From an uncultured Bacteroidales bacterium (lineage in GTDB: Bacteria; Bacteroidota; Bacteroidia; Bacteroidales; UBA932): a stretch of DNA of 64,000 bases. Below the pieces are notes generated by a model. The model did no database searches. It was given only the letters and a program-made list of their open reading frames with translations, and was not told where the DNA came from. The position numbers were made by a program, and so were the translations under genes. Of the stretch, positions 17,153 to 27,440 are shown one piece after another. The stretch is from contig CALUSM010000001.1 in NCBI GenBank assembly GCA_944323445.1, positions 124,001 through 188,000 of the forward strand, read 5' to 3'. How positions within the stretch are numbered: the first letter of the stretch is position 1; each line of letters opens with the position of its first letter.

Positions 17153-17243
17153 AGTTAAATCTAAGTCATTAATTATTTGGAAAATAGCGGCAAAAGTATT
17201 AAATTTAAAGTATCAAAAAAACAAACATAAAACTCTTACCGCT

Positions 17244-18086
17244 ATGATCACAGAGGACAAAGTTATTGAAATTTTCTACATGGCCGACGAATACAGCAGG
17301 GAATTTTCAAAAGTCAGGCAGAAATACTCCCTCGATGAGGGACGGAATGACGGCAAACGTCGCAGGAACAAGCCCAACCGCATGAGCGATGCGGAGATAA
17401 TGGTCATACTCATCCTGTTCCCCGTCCTCTCCTCCTACAGCCGCTTCGTGGAACTGGAAAAGGAAGTGGCCCTCTGCCTGGCATTGTTCATCAAGGACGT
17501 GCTTCTGGGCAAGTGCACCGGCATCAGCTTCACGGACTCGACGGCACTGAGAGTGTGCCACATCAAGCGCATGCACTCGCACCGTACTTTCTCCGGTCTG
17601 GCCCAGAAAGGAAAGACCACCATGGGCTGGTTCTATGGCTTCAAGCTGCACCTGATAATCAACGACCGCGGAGAAATACTCAATTTCATGATTACACCCG
17701 GTAATACCGATGACCGCGAGCCGCTCAGGAACGAGCGCTACGTGCAGGACATCAGGGGCAAGCTCTGCGGGGACCGGGGATATATCGGCAAGGCCCTTTT
17801 CGAGATGCTCTTCATCAACGGAATACAGCTCGTCACGCGCGTGCGCAACAATATGAGGAACATGCTCATGCGTGCGGAGGACAAGATTCTGCTGCGCAAG
17901 AGGGCCGTCATTGAGACCGTCAACGACGAGCTGAAGAACATCGCACAGATAGAGCACTCCAGGCACCGCTCTTTCAACAACTTCATTGTCAACATTCTCT
18001 CGGCTATCGCTGCTTATTGTTTCTTCCCCAAAAAGCCATCGGTGGACGTCACTTTTATCAATGACGGACAACTGGTCCTCTTCTAA
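17244..18086 (+). CDS. IS982-family transposase, apparently with an internal in-frame deletion
   Basis: A 280-residue DDE transposase. Conserved parts: MSDAEIMVILILF, SYSRFVELEKEV, GISFTDSTALRVC (first Asp), MGWFYGFKLHLIINDRGEI, TPGNTDDREPL, KLCGDRGYIGKALFE (second Asp), and LLRKRAVIETVNDELKNIAQ (Glu). Family members I recall have about 25 extra residues between the LILF and SY-RFVE motifs (a region with HYY and CKH/LFP-like sequence); here LILF joins directly to PVLSSYSRF. The frame is kept but the N-terminal domain is shortened, so activity is doubtful. The codon use is similar to the neighbours. Confidence 0.88.
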   Translation: MITEDKVIEIFYMADEYSREFSKVRQKYSLDEGRNDGKRRRNKPNRMSDAEIMVILILFPVLSSYSRFVELEKEVALCLALFIKDVLLGKCTGISFTDSTALRVCHIKRMHSHRTFSGLAQKGKTTMGWFYGFKLHLIINDRGEILNFMITPGNTDDREPLRNERYVQDIRGKLCGDRGYIGKALFEMLFINGIQLVTRVRNNMRNMLMRAEDKILLRKRAVIETVNDELKNIAQIEHSRHRSFNNFIVNILSAIAAYCFFPKKPSVDVTFINDGQLVLF

Positions 18087-18087
18087 A

Positions 18088-18105
18088 TTATCTCGAACTC
18101 ACGTT
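18088..18105 (-). repeat. Right terminal inverted repeat of IS982-family element
   Basis: Read on the minus strand this is AACGTGAGTTCGAGATAA, matching the left end in 17 of 18 positions. It lies just after the transposase stop at 18086. Confidence 0.8.
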
Positions 18106-18112
18106 AACTATA

Positions 18113-18150
18113 AATCCCGGAGCAGACACTGAATCTGTTCCGGGATTTTT
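18113..18150 (+). terminator. Hairpin terminator between IS element and thi4
   Basis: AATCCCGGA at 18113-18121 pairs with TCCGGGATT at 18139-18147, and CAGA/TCTG extends the stem inside one g/t mismatch. A T run follows on the plus strand (18146-18150). It also lies 3' of thi4 on the minus strand, so it may work in both directions. Confidence 0.75.
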
Positions 18151-18168
18151 CTGTATAAGAACTCTAGG

Positions 18169-18942
18169 TTACTTCTTAAGACGGGCTATAATCTCATCGG
18201 CGACTTTCTTGCCGGAGAGGAGCATGCCGCCGAAGATGGGTCCCATTCGGGGTGTTCCGGAGACGGCGGAGGCGGCCATGCCGCAGACATAGAGGCCGGG
18301 GTAGATCTCCTTGGTGCCGTTTACGACTTCCTGTTCTCCGGAAGTTACGTCGAGGGAGCGCTCTCCGATGACCCCGCCGGTCTCGGTGGCCAGGCGGATG
18401 CCGTTCTTACGGGCGACGGTGGCGGCAATCTCGCTGTCATGGCCGGTGCCGTCCACTACGACCTTGGCCAGGATGTTCAGCGGGTCCACGTGCAGGCCCT
18501 CGCGGAGTACGGGAGTCCAGTTGACCACCACTCCGCTGACCTTGCCGTCCTTGAAGATTACGTCCTCTACCGAGTAGCAGTTGAAGATGCGGGCTCCAGC
18601 GTGTACGGCGTGATAGAGCAGGGAAGAGGTGCTCTCGACCGAGTCCATGGTGTAGAGGCCGTCCCCGTAGGGAGTATGGTTGATCTCGAAGTCGCGCACG
18701 ATGTGCATGGCCTCCTCCTGGATTACGATCTGGTTGAACATCATGGCACCGCCCCACATGCCTCCGCCGGGAGCCAGCTTGCGGTCGAACTGGGCTACCT
18801 TGAGCCCGGCCTTGGCCATATAGTATGCGGCTACAATTCCCGAGGGACCTCCGCCCACGATGGCGGCGTCCAGCTCGAGGCAGTCCTGGAGTTTGTCGAA
18901 ATAGGTACTGATGATACCTCTGGAAACTTTTGTCTCAATCAT
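18169..18942 (-). CDS. thi4: Thi4-family thiazole synthase, non-cysteine type
   Basis: A 257-residue FAD/NAD-dependent enzyme that builds the thiazole half of thiamine from NAD, glycine and sulfur. I chose ATG 18942 (MIETKVSRGI), 13 bases after thiC, over an upstream in-frame start inside thiC. Motifs: AAIVGGGPSGIVAAYYMAKAG (split dinucleotide fold, residues 27-46), APGGGMWGG (58-65), VDGTGHDSEIAATVARK (163-179) and GTPRMGPIFGGMLLSGKK. In fungal and plant Thi4 the suicidal sulfur donor Cys lies about eight residues after GHD; here that position is Val176 by eye alignment. The enzyme should therefore use external sulfide catalytically. It is the third gene of the TPP-controlled operon. Confidence 0.9.
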   Translation of the reverse strand: MIETKVSRGIISTYFDKLQDCLELDAAIVGGGPSGIVAAYYMAKAGLKVAQFDRKLAPGGGMWGGAMMFNQIVIQEEAMHIVRDFEINHTPYGDGLYTMDSVESTSSLLYHAVHAGARIFNCYSVEDVIFKDGKVSGVVVNWTPVLREGLHVDPLNILAKVVVDGTGHDSEIAATVARKNGIRLATETGGVIGERSLDVTSGEQEVVNGTKEIYPGLYVCGMAASAVSGTPRMGPIFGGMLLSGKKVADEIIARLKK

Positions 18943-18955
18943 TGTGGTATATAAT

Positions 18956-21356
<2,401 letters not shown>

Positions 21357-21423
21357 TTCTCAAAAATTATCCGGAACGGAGAGATGCCGCAGACATGCAG
21401 CGGAAGAGCCTTGCACTCGAAAA

Positions 21424-21506
21424 GTCCCTACGACGGTACTGACCGTATCAGGTTCGACGGGTGTAATCTCAGCCTCCGGGTCACGTCCCTTGAGGCACCC
21501 CTCTTT
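21424..21506 (-). ncRNA. TPP riboswitch (thi box) upstream of thiE-thiC-thi4
   Basis: Reading the minus strand from 21506, AGAGGGGTGCC opens the P1/P2 region. GGCTGAGATTACACCC is the pyrimidine-sensing core, and GAACCTGATACGGTCAGTAC then GTCGTAGGGACT form the pyrophosphate-sensing arm and the closing strand. The fit to the thi box is nearly complete. About 67 bases remain before the thiE ATG at 21356, which hold a small hairpin (CCGC-tgcatgtct-GCGG) likely to belong to the switching part. Binding of thiamine pyrophosphate should turn the operon down. Confidence 0.95.
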
Positions 21507-21514
21507 TCCAGATG

Positions 21515-21522
21515 CAAAGATA
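21515..21522 (-). promoter_or_regulatory. -7 promoter box of the thiamine operon
   Basis: TATCTTTG on the minus strand fits TAnnTTTG. Transcription would start around 21508-21510, so the riboswitch begins almost at the first base of the mRNA. A matching -33 box is not clear. Confidence 0.7.
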
Positions 21523-21529
21523 AGCGATA

Positions 21530-21561
21530 TTTGTTTTGTTAAATTTGTTTTGTTAAATTTG
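21530..21561 (+). repeat. Tandem 14-base repeat forming a plus-strand promoter
   Basis: TTTGTTTTGTTAAA occurs twice back to back (21530-21543 and 21544-21557), with a partial third copy TTTGTTAA. The layout puts TTTG at 21530-21533 and TAAATTTG at 21554-21561 with 20 bases between them, a good Bacteroidota promoter for the gene at 21588. The repeat also lies just upstream of the minus-strand thiamine promoter. Confidence 0.7.
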
Positions 21562-21587
21562 TTAAGCTTTATTAACCGTTTTAATAT

Positions 21588-22274
21588 ATGAAAAAATTGT
21601 ATGTACTTATGCTGTCGGTTGTTCTTGCCGGTATCCCTTTGCCTTTGTCTGCGTGGTCCGACTCAGAACATCATCCGAAATGGGTTGACTATACAGGTAC
21701 GCACGAGATGGATGTCAGTGTCGGTTTTCCGACTGCATATCTGATGTATGGCTATATGGGTATGTTGAGCGGACTTGCAGGACTTGTCAATATATTGGAG
21801 GATGCCTTGACGGACGATGGTGGCGGTATGGAACCGGCTGCTGCAGCAAAGCGGTTTGGAAAGAGTAAGGTGGTACCGAATCTCCGTGCCGAATACGGAT
21901 ACAATTTTCTGAGCTGGCTCAATGTGGGAGCGGCAGTCAACTATTCGGATTGCAGGATGCCGATGAGGTACGAGGATACAAAACGGTATGCGTATACGGA
22001 ACGATTCGGTGTGACTTCGGTGACGGTCAGGTTGAAGTTCTATTGGCTGAACCGCAAATGGGTGAGGATGTATTCGGTTGTCGGAGCAGGTGTCGGCATT
22101 GTCCATACAAATGCCTTTTCAGCGGGAACGGAGCCTCCTGTTTATGTAACCAAGGCGATTTTCGCTCCGGATTTGTGTCTGATAGGTCTCACTGTCGGTA
22201 GAAAACTGTACGGTCGTATTGAGTACGGTTCTATGTATGGCGGACTTACTGCCGGTATCGGCTACCGCTTCTGA
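21588..22274 (+). CDS. Outer-membrane beta-barrel protein of unknown function
   Basis: A 228-residue protein with a signal peptide (MKKLYVLMLSVVLAGIPLPL to about residue 23). The body has many alternating aromatic strands (LRAEYGYNFLSWLNVGAAVN is a typical pair) and ends ...GSMYGGLTAGIGYRF. The final Phe after a beta strand is the classic outer-membrane insertion signature. A hydrophobic run at about residues 46-70 (GYMGMLSGLAGLVNILEDAL) is unusual for such a barrel. It stands alone between the thiamine operon and the YgjP gene; its AT-richer codon use compared with neighbours hints at separate origin. No family recognised. Confidence 0.7.
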   Translation: MKKLYVLMLSVVLAGIPLPLSAWSDSEHHPKWVDYTGTHEMDVSVGFPTAYLMYGYMGMLSGLAGLVNILEDALTDDGGGMEPAAAAKRFGKSKVVPNLRAEYGYNFLSWLNVGAAVNYSDCRMPMRYEDTKRYAYTERFGVTSVTVRLKFYWLNRKWVRMYSVVGAGVGIVHTNAFSAGTEPPVYVTKAIFAPDLCLIGLTVGRKLYGRIEYGSMYGGLTAGIGYRF

Positions 22275-22328
22275 TAATCTGTTATTGGAATATTGTTTGC
22301 TAAATGGCTGTCTGTTTCACCATACCGC

Positions 22329-22404
22329 GCAGTCTGTTTTGCTTGATTTTTTGTATTTGGTTGTTTTATAGAAGCTTGTGTGAAATGAGCATCTTACAGA
22401 CTGC
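22329..22404. repeat. Inverted repeat in the 22275-22441 gap
   Basis: GCAGTCTGT at 22329-22337 is the exact reverse complement of ACAGACTGC at 22396-22404, with 58 bases between. No T run or promoter goes with it, and nothing else is visible in this gap between two convergent genes. Confidence 0.3.
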
Positions 22405-22441
22405 GGATAGTCACCGCTTGTGAGGTGGTATGTCTGAATGC

Positions 22442-23044
22442 TTAACGGATTCGCCACTCATTGAGCTCCCGACGCAGTCTGTCTTCCTGTTCGCCGAGCA
22501 GGGAGTCCAGCATGGCGTGGAATTGCGGGCCATGGTCCGGGTAGCGGAGGTGGCATAGCTCGTGCAGGATGACGTAGTCCTGCAGGTGCTCCGGGAGGAG
22601 AATCAGGCGTATGTTAAGGTTGATATTGCCCTTCGAGGAGCAGGAGCCCCAGTTGGAGACGTTGTTTTTGACGGCCATGCGGCCCTTGAAGGGAAATCCG
22701 TATTTTGCTGCTGCTTCCCTCAGTTTCGGCGCCAGTACAGCGCGGGCCTCTTCCCGCATCCGTTCGAGAGCGGCCGGGTCGTCCGGAACACCTGCCGTCC
22801 GGCCTTCTGCTTCCGCATGCTGCTGCCTGAGTGCCTGTTTTTGCAGGACGTTCCTTATCCATTGGACTTTGGACATGAGAAAGCTTTCTGCTGCGGCATA
22901 GGGTACCGGCCACGGTACGGTCACCGTCACTCCCCGTCTGGGCGATACGCTGATACGCAGTCTTCGTGCTCCGGCTTTCCTGAGCATGAGGACTTCTCCG
23001 ATTCCGGGAACTGTGATGACTTTCTGGGAATTTGTCCGGAACAT
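22442..23044 (-). CDS. YgjP-like (DUF45/M48) zinc metallopeptidase
   Basis: A 200-residue cytoplasmic protein of the YgjP/WLM family. The zinc site is ILHELCHLRYPDHGPQFH, giving the HExxH pair plus a later His in HGPQFH; the preceding NWGSCSSKGNINLN is the other family hallmark. Residues 1-60 form the beta-rich N-terminal part. Substrates are unknown for most members, some of which are linked to DNA repair or stress. It is transcribed divergently from rpsO. Confidence 0.88.
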   Translation of the reverse strand: MFRTNSQKVITVPGIGEVLMLRKAGARRLRISVSPRRGVTVTVPWPVPYAAAESFLMSKVQWIRNVLQKQALRQQHAEAEGRTAGVPDDPAALERMREEARAVLAPKLREAAAKYGFPFKGRMAVKNNVSNWGSCSSKGNINLNIRLILLPEHLQDYVILHELCHLRYPDHGPQFHAMLDSLLGEQEDRLRRELNEWRIR

Positions 23045-23073
23045 AGTTTTGTCGTTGAGGAAAAATTTGTCTG

Positions 23074-23081
23074 CAAAAGTA
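23074..23081 (-). promoter_or_regulatory. -7 promoter box of the YgjP-like gene
   Basis: TACTTTTG on the minus strand fits TAnnTTTG and lies 29 bases before the ATG at 23044. No -33 match is seen. Confidence 0.5.
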
Positions 23082-23103
23082 GTATAATTTGATTTTAATT
23101 ACA

Positions 23104-23111
23104 TATCTTTG
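23104..23111 (+). promoter_or_regulatory. -7 promoter box of rpsO
   Basis: TATCTTTG fits TAnnTTTG and would start transcription near 23117, leaving a leader of about 50 bases before rpsO at 23169. A leader of this size is where S15 commonly regulates its own translation, but no specific structure could be confirmed by eye. Confidence 0.6.
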
Positions 23112-23168
23112 CAACCCCGATTTTGGGGAAGAATTATAAGTTTAACTGATTTATTAATTTAAAGGTTT

Positions 23169-23444
23169 ATGGCAGAGTATCTTGCAGCAGACAAGAAGCA
23201 GGAGATTTTCGCTAAATACGGGAAGTCTAATACGGACACCGGCTCGGCAGAGAGTCAGATTGCTCTATTTTCCTACCGTATCGCTCATCTGACAGAACAC
23301 CTTCGCAACAACAAGAAGGACTTCGGCACCCAGCGTGCCCTGCTCCGTCTTGTAGGTAAGAGGCGCCGCCTCCTCGACTACCTGAAGGCCAAGGATATTG
23401 AGAGATACAGGGAGATTGTCAAAGCGCTCGGTTTACGTAAGTAA
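23169..23444 (+). CDS. rpsO: Small ribosomal subunit protein uS15
   Basis: A 91-residue 16S rRNA-binding protein. It shows the S15 pattern: KYGKSNTDTGSAESQIALFS, then LTEHLRNNKKDFGTQRALLR, then LVGKRRRLLDYLK and IERYREIVKALGLRK. Length is normal. The rpsO-pnp order is widely conserved in bacteria; here a terminator stands between them, so pnp may also have its own expression. Confidence 0.98.
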   Translation: MAEYLAADKKQEIFAKYGKSNTDTGSAESQIALFSYRIAHLTEHLRNNKKDFGTQRALLRLVGKRRRLLDYLKAKDIERYREIVKALGLRK

Positions 23445-23468
23445 GCGCTTTGGCTTCGTAAGAGAAAC

Positions 23469-23502
23469 GGGGTTGTCAAGACAGACTGGGCAGCCCCTTT
23501 TT
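23469..23502 (+). terminator. Terminator between rpsO and pnp
   Basis: GGGGTTG at 23469-23475 pairs with CAGCCCC at 23491-23497 (one wobble), followed by TTTTT at 23498-23502. Confidence 0.75.
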
Positions 23503-23555
23503 CTTAGATGACCGCGGCACTCTCGCATAAAGGCAGACACAATTAGAAGGATAAT

Positions 23556-25802
23556 ATGAATATAGTTAAGAAGACCATCACAATGGGTGATGGAACAATC
23601 GTTGAGATCGAGACCGGCAAACTTGCCAAGCAGGCGGCCGGTTCGGTAGTCGTAAAGGTCGGCGGTACCATGTTGCTGGCGACTGTCACATGTGCAAAGG
23701 ACGCCAAGGAGGATGTGGACTTCATGCCTCTGTCGGTGGAGTACAAGGAGAAATATGCCGCTGCAGGCCGCTATCCCGGAGGATTCCTCAAGAGGGAGGG
23801 CCGTGCCTCGGATTCCGAGATCCTGGTGGCCAGGCTCGTGGACAGGGCTCTGCGTCCCCTCTTCCCCGATGATTTTCACGCAGAAGTCTTTGTAAACGTA
23901 CTTCTGATCTCCGCTGACAAGCAGAACATGCCTGATTCCTATGCGGGTCTGGCAGCATCCGCGGCCCTGGCAGTGAGCGATGTCCCCTGGCACGGTCCCA
24001 TCTCGGAGGTGAGGGTCGCCCGTATTGACGGCAAGTTTGTGATCAACCCTATTTTCGATATAGTAAAGAATGCTGATATCGACCTGATAGTCGCCGCCAC
24101 CGAGGAGAACATCATGATGGTGGAGGGCGAGATGAACGAGGTGAGCGAGGCCGAGATGCTTGAGGCCATCAAGTGTGCCCACGAGGCCATCAAGGGCCAG
24201 TGCCGTGCACAGAAGGAACTGATGGAAGAGGTAGGCAAGGTGGAGAAGAAGGCCTACTGCCACGAGGTCAATGACGAGGACCTGCGCAAGGCCGTTCACG
24301 ACTATTGCTATGACAAGTGCTACGCCATCGCCAAGAGCGGTCTGGCCAAGCATGAGCGTGAGGACGCATTCGACGCTCTCAAGGAAGAATTCATGGAGAC
24401 CATCCCCGAAGAGGAGAGAGAGGAGAAGGCCATGATGGTAAGCAGATATTACGGTGCTGTGGAGAAAGAGGCCATGCGCCGCATGATCATAGACGAGGGT
24501 GTGCGTCTCGACGGACGTACTACTGCTCAGATCCGTCCGATCTGGTGCGAGGTGGGTTATCTGCCCGGAGCGCACGGCTCGGCCATCTTCACCCGCGGCG
24601 AGACCCAGTCCCTGTCGACTGTGACCCTCGGTACCAAGATGGACATGAAGGAACTGGACGAGGTGCTGGTTCAGGATACCCAGCAGTTCGTGCTCCACTA
24701 CAACTTCCCTCCCTTCGCGACCGGTGAGGCCAAGCCCCAGAGAGGTGTGGGCCGCAGGGAAATCGGTCACGGCAACTTGGCATGGAGGGCCCTCAAGCCC
24801 GTAGTGCCCGTGGGCGAGGAGAATCCCTACGCTGTCCGCGTGGTGTCCGATATCCTCGAGTCCAATGGCTCTTCTTCCATGGCTACAGTCTGCGCCGGTA
24901 CCTTGGCCCTGATGGACTGCGGTGTGAAGATCAAGAAGCCCGTAGCCGGTATCGCCATGGGTCTGATCTCCGATGAGAAGACAGGCAAGTTCGTGGTGCT
25001 CTCCGATATCCTCGGCGATGAGGACCACCTCGGAGACATGGACTTCAAGGTGACCGGAACCAAGGACGGCATCACCGCCACGCAGATGGACATCAAGGTT
25101 GACGGACTGCCCTACGAGGTTCTCGAGCAGGCTCTGGCACAGGCCAAGGAAGGCCGTGCCCACATCATGGGCGAGATGCTCAAGACCATCTCCGAGCCCC
25201 GCGCCGACTACCGTCCCAATGTTCCCCGTATCGTGCAGATCACCATACCTTCCGAGTTTATCGGAGCCGTTATCGGCACCGGCGGCAAGGTTATCCAGGA
25301 GATACAGAAGACTACCGGCACCACCATTACCATCACTGAGGAGGGTGACAAGGGCATCATCGACATCTTCGGTGAGAACAAGGAGTCCATGGACGCCGCT
25401 CTGGCCCGCATCAAGGCTATCACCACTGTGCCTGAGGTCGGTGAGACATACCACGGCAAGGTAGTGTCGATTCTTGAGTTCGGTGCTTTCGTGGAGATTC
25501 TGCCCGGCAAGGAAGGCCTGCTGCACATTTCCGAGCTCGACTACAAGAAGGTCGACAAGGTGGAGGATGTGCTCCAGGTAGGTGACGAGGTGGATGTCAA
25601 GCTCCTCGAAATCGACCAGAAGACCGGTAAGATGAGGCTCTCCCGCAGGGCCCTGCTGCCCGCACCCGAAGGATGGGTGGAGCATGAGCGCAAGCCCCGT
25701 CTCAACGGAGGCGCCAACGGCGGCGGCCGCGGCGGCCGTGACCGTGGAGGCGACCGCGGCAGAGGTCCCCGTCGCGACGGCGATAAAGGCGGACGCCGAT
25801 AA
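23556..25802 (+). CDS. pnp: Polyribonucleotide nucleotidyltransferase (PNPase)
   Basis: A 3'-5' phosphorolytic RNase of 748 residues. Order: first RNase PH domain (1-145; [20 protein letters not shown]), helical linker (about 150-300), second RNase PH domain (about 310-540; [20 protein letters not shown] and [14 protein letters not shown], catalytic MDIKVDGL region), KH domain (about 550-610; [18 protein letters not shown]) and S1 domain (about 625-695). The last 35 residues form a Gly/Arg-rich tail ([15 protein letters not shown]) typical of RNA-binding tails in this phylum. Confidence 0.98.
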   Translation: MNIVKKTITMGDGTIVEIETGKLAKQAAGSVVVKVGGTMLLATVTCAKDAKEDVDFMPLSVEYKEKYAAAGRYPGGFLKREGRASDSEILVARLVDRALRPLFPDDFHAEVFVNVLLISADKQNMPDSYAGLAASAALAVSDVPWHGPISEVRVARIDGKFVINPIFDIVKNADIDLIVAATEENIMMVEGEMNEVSEAEMLEAIKCAHEAIKGQCRAQKELMEEVGKVEKKAYCHEVNDEDLRKAVHDYCYDKCYAIAKSGLAKHEREDAFDALKEEFMETIPEEEREEKAMMVSRYYGAVEKEAMRRMIIDEGVRLDGRTTAQIRPIWCEVGYLPGAHGSAIFTRGETQSLSTVTLGTKMDMKELDEVLVQDTQQFVLHYNFPPFATGEAKPQRGVGRREIGHGNLAWRALKPVVPVGEENPYAVRVVSDILESNGSSSMATVCAGTLALMDCGVKIKKPVAGIAMGLISDEKTGKFVVLSDILGDEDHLGDMDFKVTGTKDGITATQMDIKVDGLPYEVLEQALAQAKEGRAHIMGEMLKTISEPRADYRPNVPRIVQITIPSEFIGAVIGTGGKVIQEIQKTTGTTITITEEGDKGIIDIFGENKESMDAALARIKAITTVPEVGETYHGKVVSILEFGAFVEILPGKEGLLHISELDYKKVDKVEDVLQVGDEVDVKLLEIDQKTGKMRLSRRALLPAPEGWVEHERKPRLNGGANGGGRGGRDRGGDRGRGPRRDGDKGGRR

Positions 25803-25829
25803 GTTCGCTCAACTGTAGGCCGTACGAAT

Positions 25830-25867
25830 AACGTGTGTCACCCATTGCGGGAGGCACACGTTTTTTA
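25830..25867 (+). terminator. Terminator of pnp
   Basis: AACGTGTG at 25830-25837 pairs exactly with CACACGTT at 25855-25862; TTTTTTATTT follows. Confidence 0.85.
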
Positions 25868-26046
25868 TTTAGCGGGAGCGACGCATCTTGCCAAAATGCT
25901 GATTATCAGCAGCTGTCGTAGTCAAAGAGCTCCCGAGACACCGTTAAAACATCTCTTGGGGAGCGTGTCGCATTGTTAATGTTCTGATAATCAATATATG
26001 ACGTGCGGAGAGCGCTCCGGCAAGAGGTTGCAGTGGGGGAAAGCCG
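25868..26046. other. Intergenic stretch with imperfect palindromes
   Basis: This 179-base gap between convergent genes holds one long hairpin: GCTCCCGAGA near 25930 can pair with TCTC...GGGAGC near 25953-25966. There are also two short dyads, gctgattatcagc near 25902 and ggagagcgctcc near 26007. It has no recognisable RNA gene. It may be a remnant repeat unit. Confidence 0.3.
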
Positions 26047-26964
26047 TCAGATCAGCCGTCCCTGATAGGTCTCACGCTGCTCCAGCCGCTGCTCGAGAAG
26101 CCGGATGAGCTCGGTGTTGCGGAGCAGCCCCCAGGGGGTGGAGTTGACGAAGCGGGGCGGGACTTCTCCGGCGAAGCGCTCGATGTACAGGTCCGGTCGG
26201 AGGCGCTCAAGCAGGTCGGCAATGAAATCTAAATACTCATCCAGGGAGAATGTCACGAAGTCGGAGGGATGCGAGGCGAACTCCCGCTCCAGGGCGGTGC
26301 CGCGGACGATCTGCAGCTGATGGAACTTGACCGAGTGCAGCGGCATCTTATTTATAATAGGTGCGTAGGCCAGCATGTCCCCGACCGTCTCTCCCGGCAA
26401 CCCGAAGATGAAGTGTGCGCCCTGAGTAAGTCCCCGGGCTGCTGTCATCTCCACGGCGCGTACTGCATCCTCGAAGGAATGTCCCCGGTTTATGCGCTGC
26501 AGGGTCCGGTCGTAGACGGACTCTATGCCGTATTCGATGACCACCACGTGATTCCGGGCCAGGGATGCCAGGTAGTCCAGCTTGTCCTCGTCCACGCAGT
26601 CGGGCCGGGTACCTATGACGATGCCGGCCACCAAGGGGTGGGAGAGGGCTTCCTCATACACCTCCCGCAGCCTTTCGAGTGGGGCGTATGTGTTGGAGTA
26701 GGGCTGGAAGTAGGCCAGGAATTTCTCCGCCTTGCGGTAGCGGACCCGGTGGAACTTGATGCCCTCGTCGATCTGTTCGTGAATAGGAATGCCCGCTGTA
26801 CTGTAGCCCGGATGAAAGGCGGCGTTGTCGCAGTACGTGCAGCCGCCTGTTCCGACCAGTCCGTCCCGGTTCGGGCAGGTGAAGCCGGCGTCCACTACCA
26901 CTTTCTGCAGCCGCTCGCCGTATGTTTTCTTGAAATAGCCTATGTAGGAATTGTATCTGCCCAC
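26047..26964 (-). CDS. YhcC-family radical SAM protein (TIGR01212 type)
   Basis: A 305-residue radical SAM protein. The cluster-binding cysteines are in FTCPNRDGLVGTGGCTYCDN (Cys...CxxC spacing of the YhcC/TIGR01212 family), followed by AYFQPYSNTYAP and GIVIGTRPDCVDEDKLD, which are family signatures. The C-terminal part includes KFHQLQIVRGTAL. Its RNA-modification or other target is not settled. It follows the YhcH-like gene by 12 bases and is the last gene of a three-gene minus-strand run. Confidence 0.88.
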   Translation of the reverse strand: MGRYNSYIGYFKKTYGERLQKVVVDAGFTCPNRDGLVGTGGCTYCDNAAFHPGYSTAGIPIHEQIDEGIKFHRVRYRKAEKFLAYFQPYSNTYAPLERLREVYEEALSHPLVAGIVIGTRPDCVDEDKLDYLASLARNHVVVIEYGIESVYDRTLQRINRGHSFEDAVRAVEMTAARGLTQGAHFIFGLPGETVGDMLAYAPIINKMPLHSVKFHQLQIVRGTALEREFASHPSDFVTFSLDEYLDFIADLLERLRPDLYIERFAGEVPPRFVNSTPWGLLRNTELIRLLEQRLEQRETYQGRLI

Positions 26965-26976
26965 GGCCCAAGCAGT

Positions 26977-27423
26977 CTAGAACCGGACCTTGAATACGGC
27001 CTTGCGGACTTCTCCGTCTCCGATCATGGGTGCGTGGCAGTCCTGCGGGAAGCAGATTACCATGTTGTCGTCCCCGTAGCTGATGTAGGCCTCTGGCTCT
27101 TCCTTGAGGAAAGCCACGTCTTTTTCAGCATTGTACTCTACGTTTACGCCCAGGCACTTGGCCCTGTCCCGGAAACCGATGATCTCGGTCCCCTCCATAA
27201 CGACATGGATGTCGATGAACGAGTCGTGGACCTCGAGGGGTGATTCGGATTCATCCTTGCACTTTGCTGTGGAAACAGTGCACCAGATGTTGTCCTCCTC
27301 GATGATGTGCTTGCCTTCGGAGAGGGTGTGAAGGTCGTTCTTGCGGATAAATTCGAGAACCTTGCCGAAAGAGGCGTGCAGGTTGACGTATTTCTCAAAG
27401 CTTTTGATTGAGTCGAGTATCAT
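26977..27423 (-). CDS. YhcH/YjgK/YiaL family protein
   Basis: A 148-residue cupin-like protein. I chose ATG 27423 (MILDSIKSFEKYV) over a longer in-frame ORF that enters the DUF4105 gene. Family landmarks are DSFIDIHVVMEG, the Glu/His-rich EDNIWCTVS part, and CFPQDCHAPMIGDGEVRKAVFKV at the C-terminus, which holds the metal-binding histidine. Relatives are often tied to sialic-acid or sugar-acid metabolism, but here there is no sugar pathway around it, so the role stays open. Confidence 0.88.
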   Translation of the reverse strand: MILDSIKSFEKYVNLHASFGKVLEFIRKNDLHTLSEGKHIIEEDNIWCTVSTAKCKDESESPLEVHDSFIDIHVVMEGTEIIGFRDRAKCLGVNVEYNAEKDVAFLKEEPEAYISYGDDNMVICFPQDCHAPMIGDGEVRKAVFKVRF

Positions 27424-27440
27424 AAAATAGTTGTTAAGTG

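Larger units (their letters stand above)
17135..18105 (+). mobile_element. IS982-family insertion sequence
   Basis: The element is about 971 bases, with imperfect terminal inverted repeats of 18 bases: AACGTGAGTTCGAAATAA at 17135-17152 and its near copy (17 of 18) on the opposite strand at 18088-18105. It carries one transposase gene. No direct target repeat is obvious (left flank ends ATAGGGA, right flank begins AACTATA). That absence, together with the cut gene on the left, suggests a deletion next to the element after insertion. Confidence 0.85.

Noticed and set aside
21530..21561. CRISPR-like repeat
   Set aside because: Only two direct 14-base copies with no spacers; it fits a promoter repeat instead. 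No CRISPR array or cas gene was found in the window.
23433..25685. 750-residue ORF on the minus strand
   Set aside because: It is the exact antisense of pnp, His/Leu/Asp rich with no motif; a GC-skew shadow.
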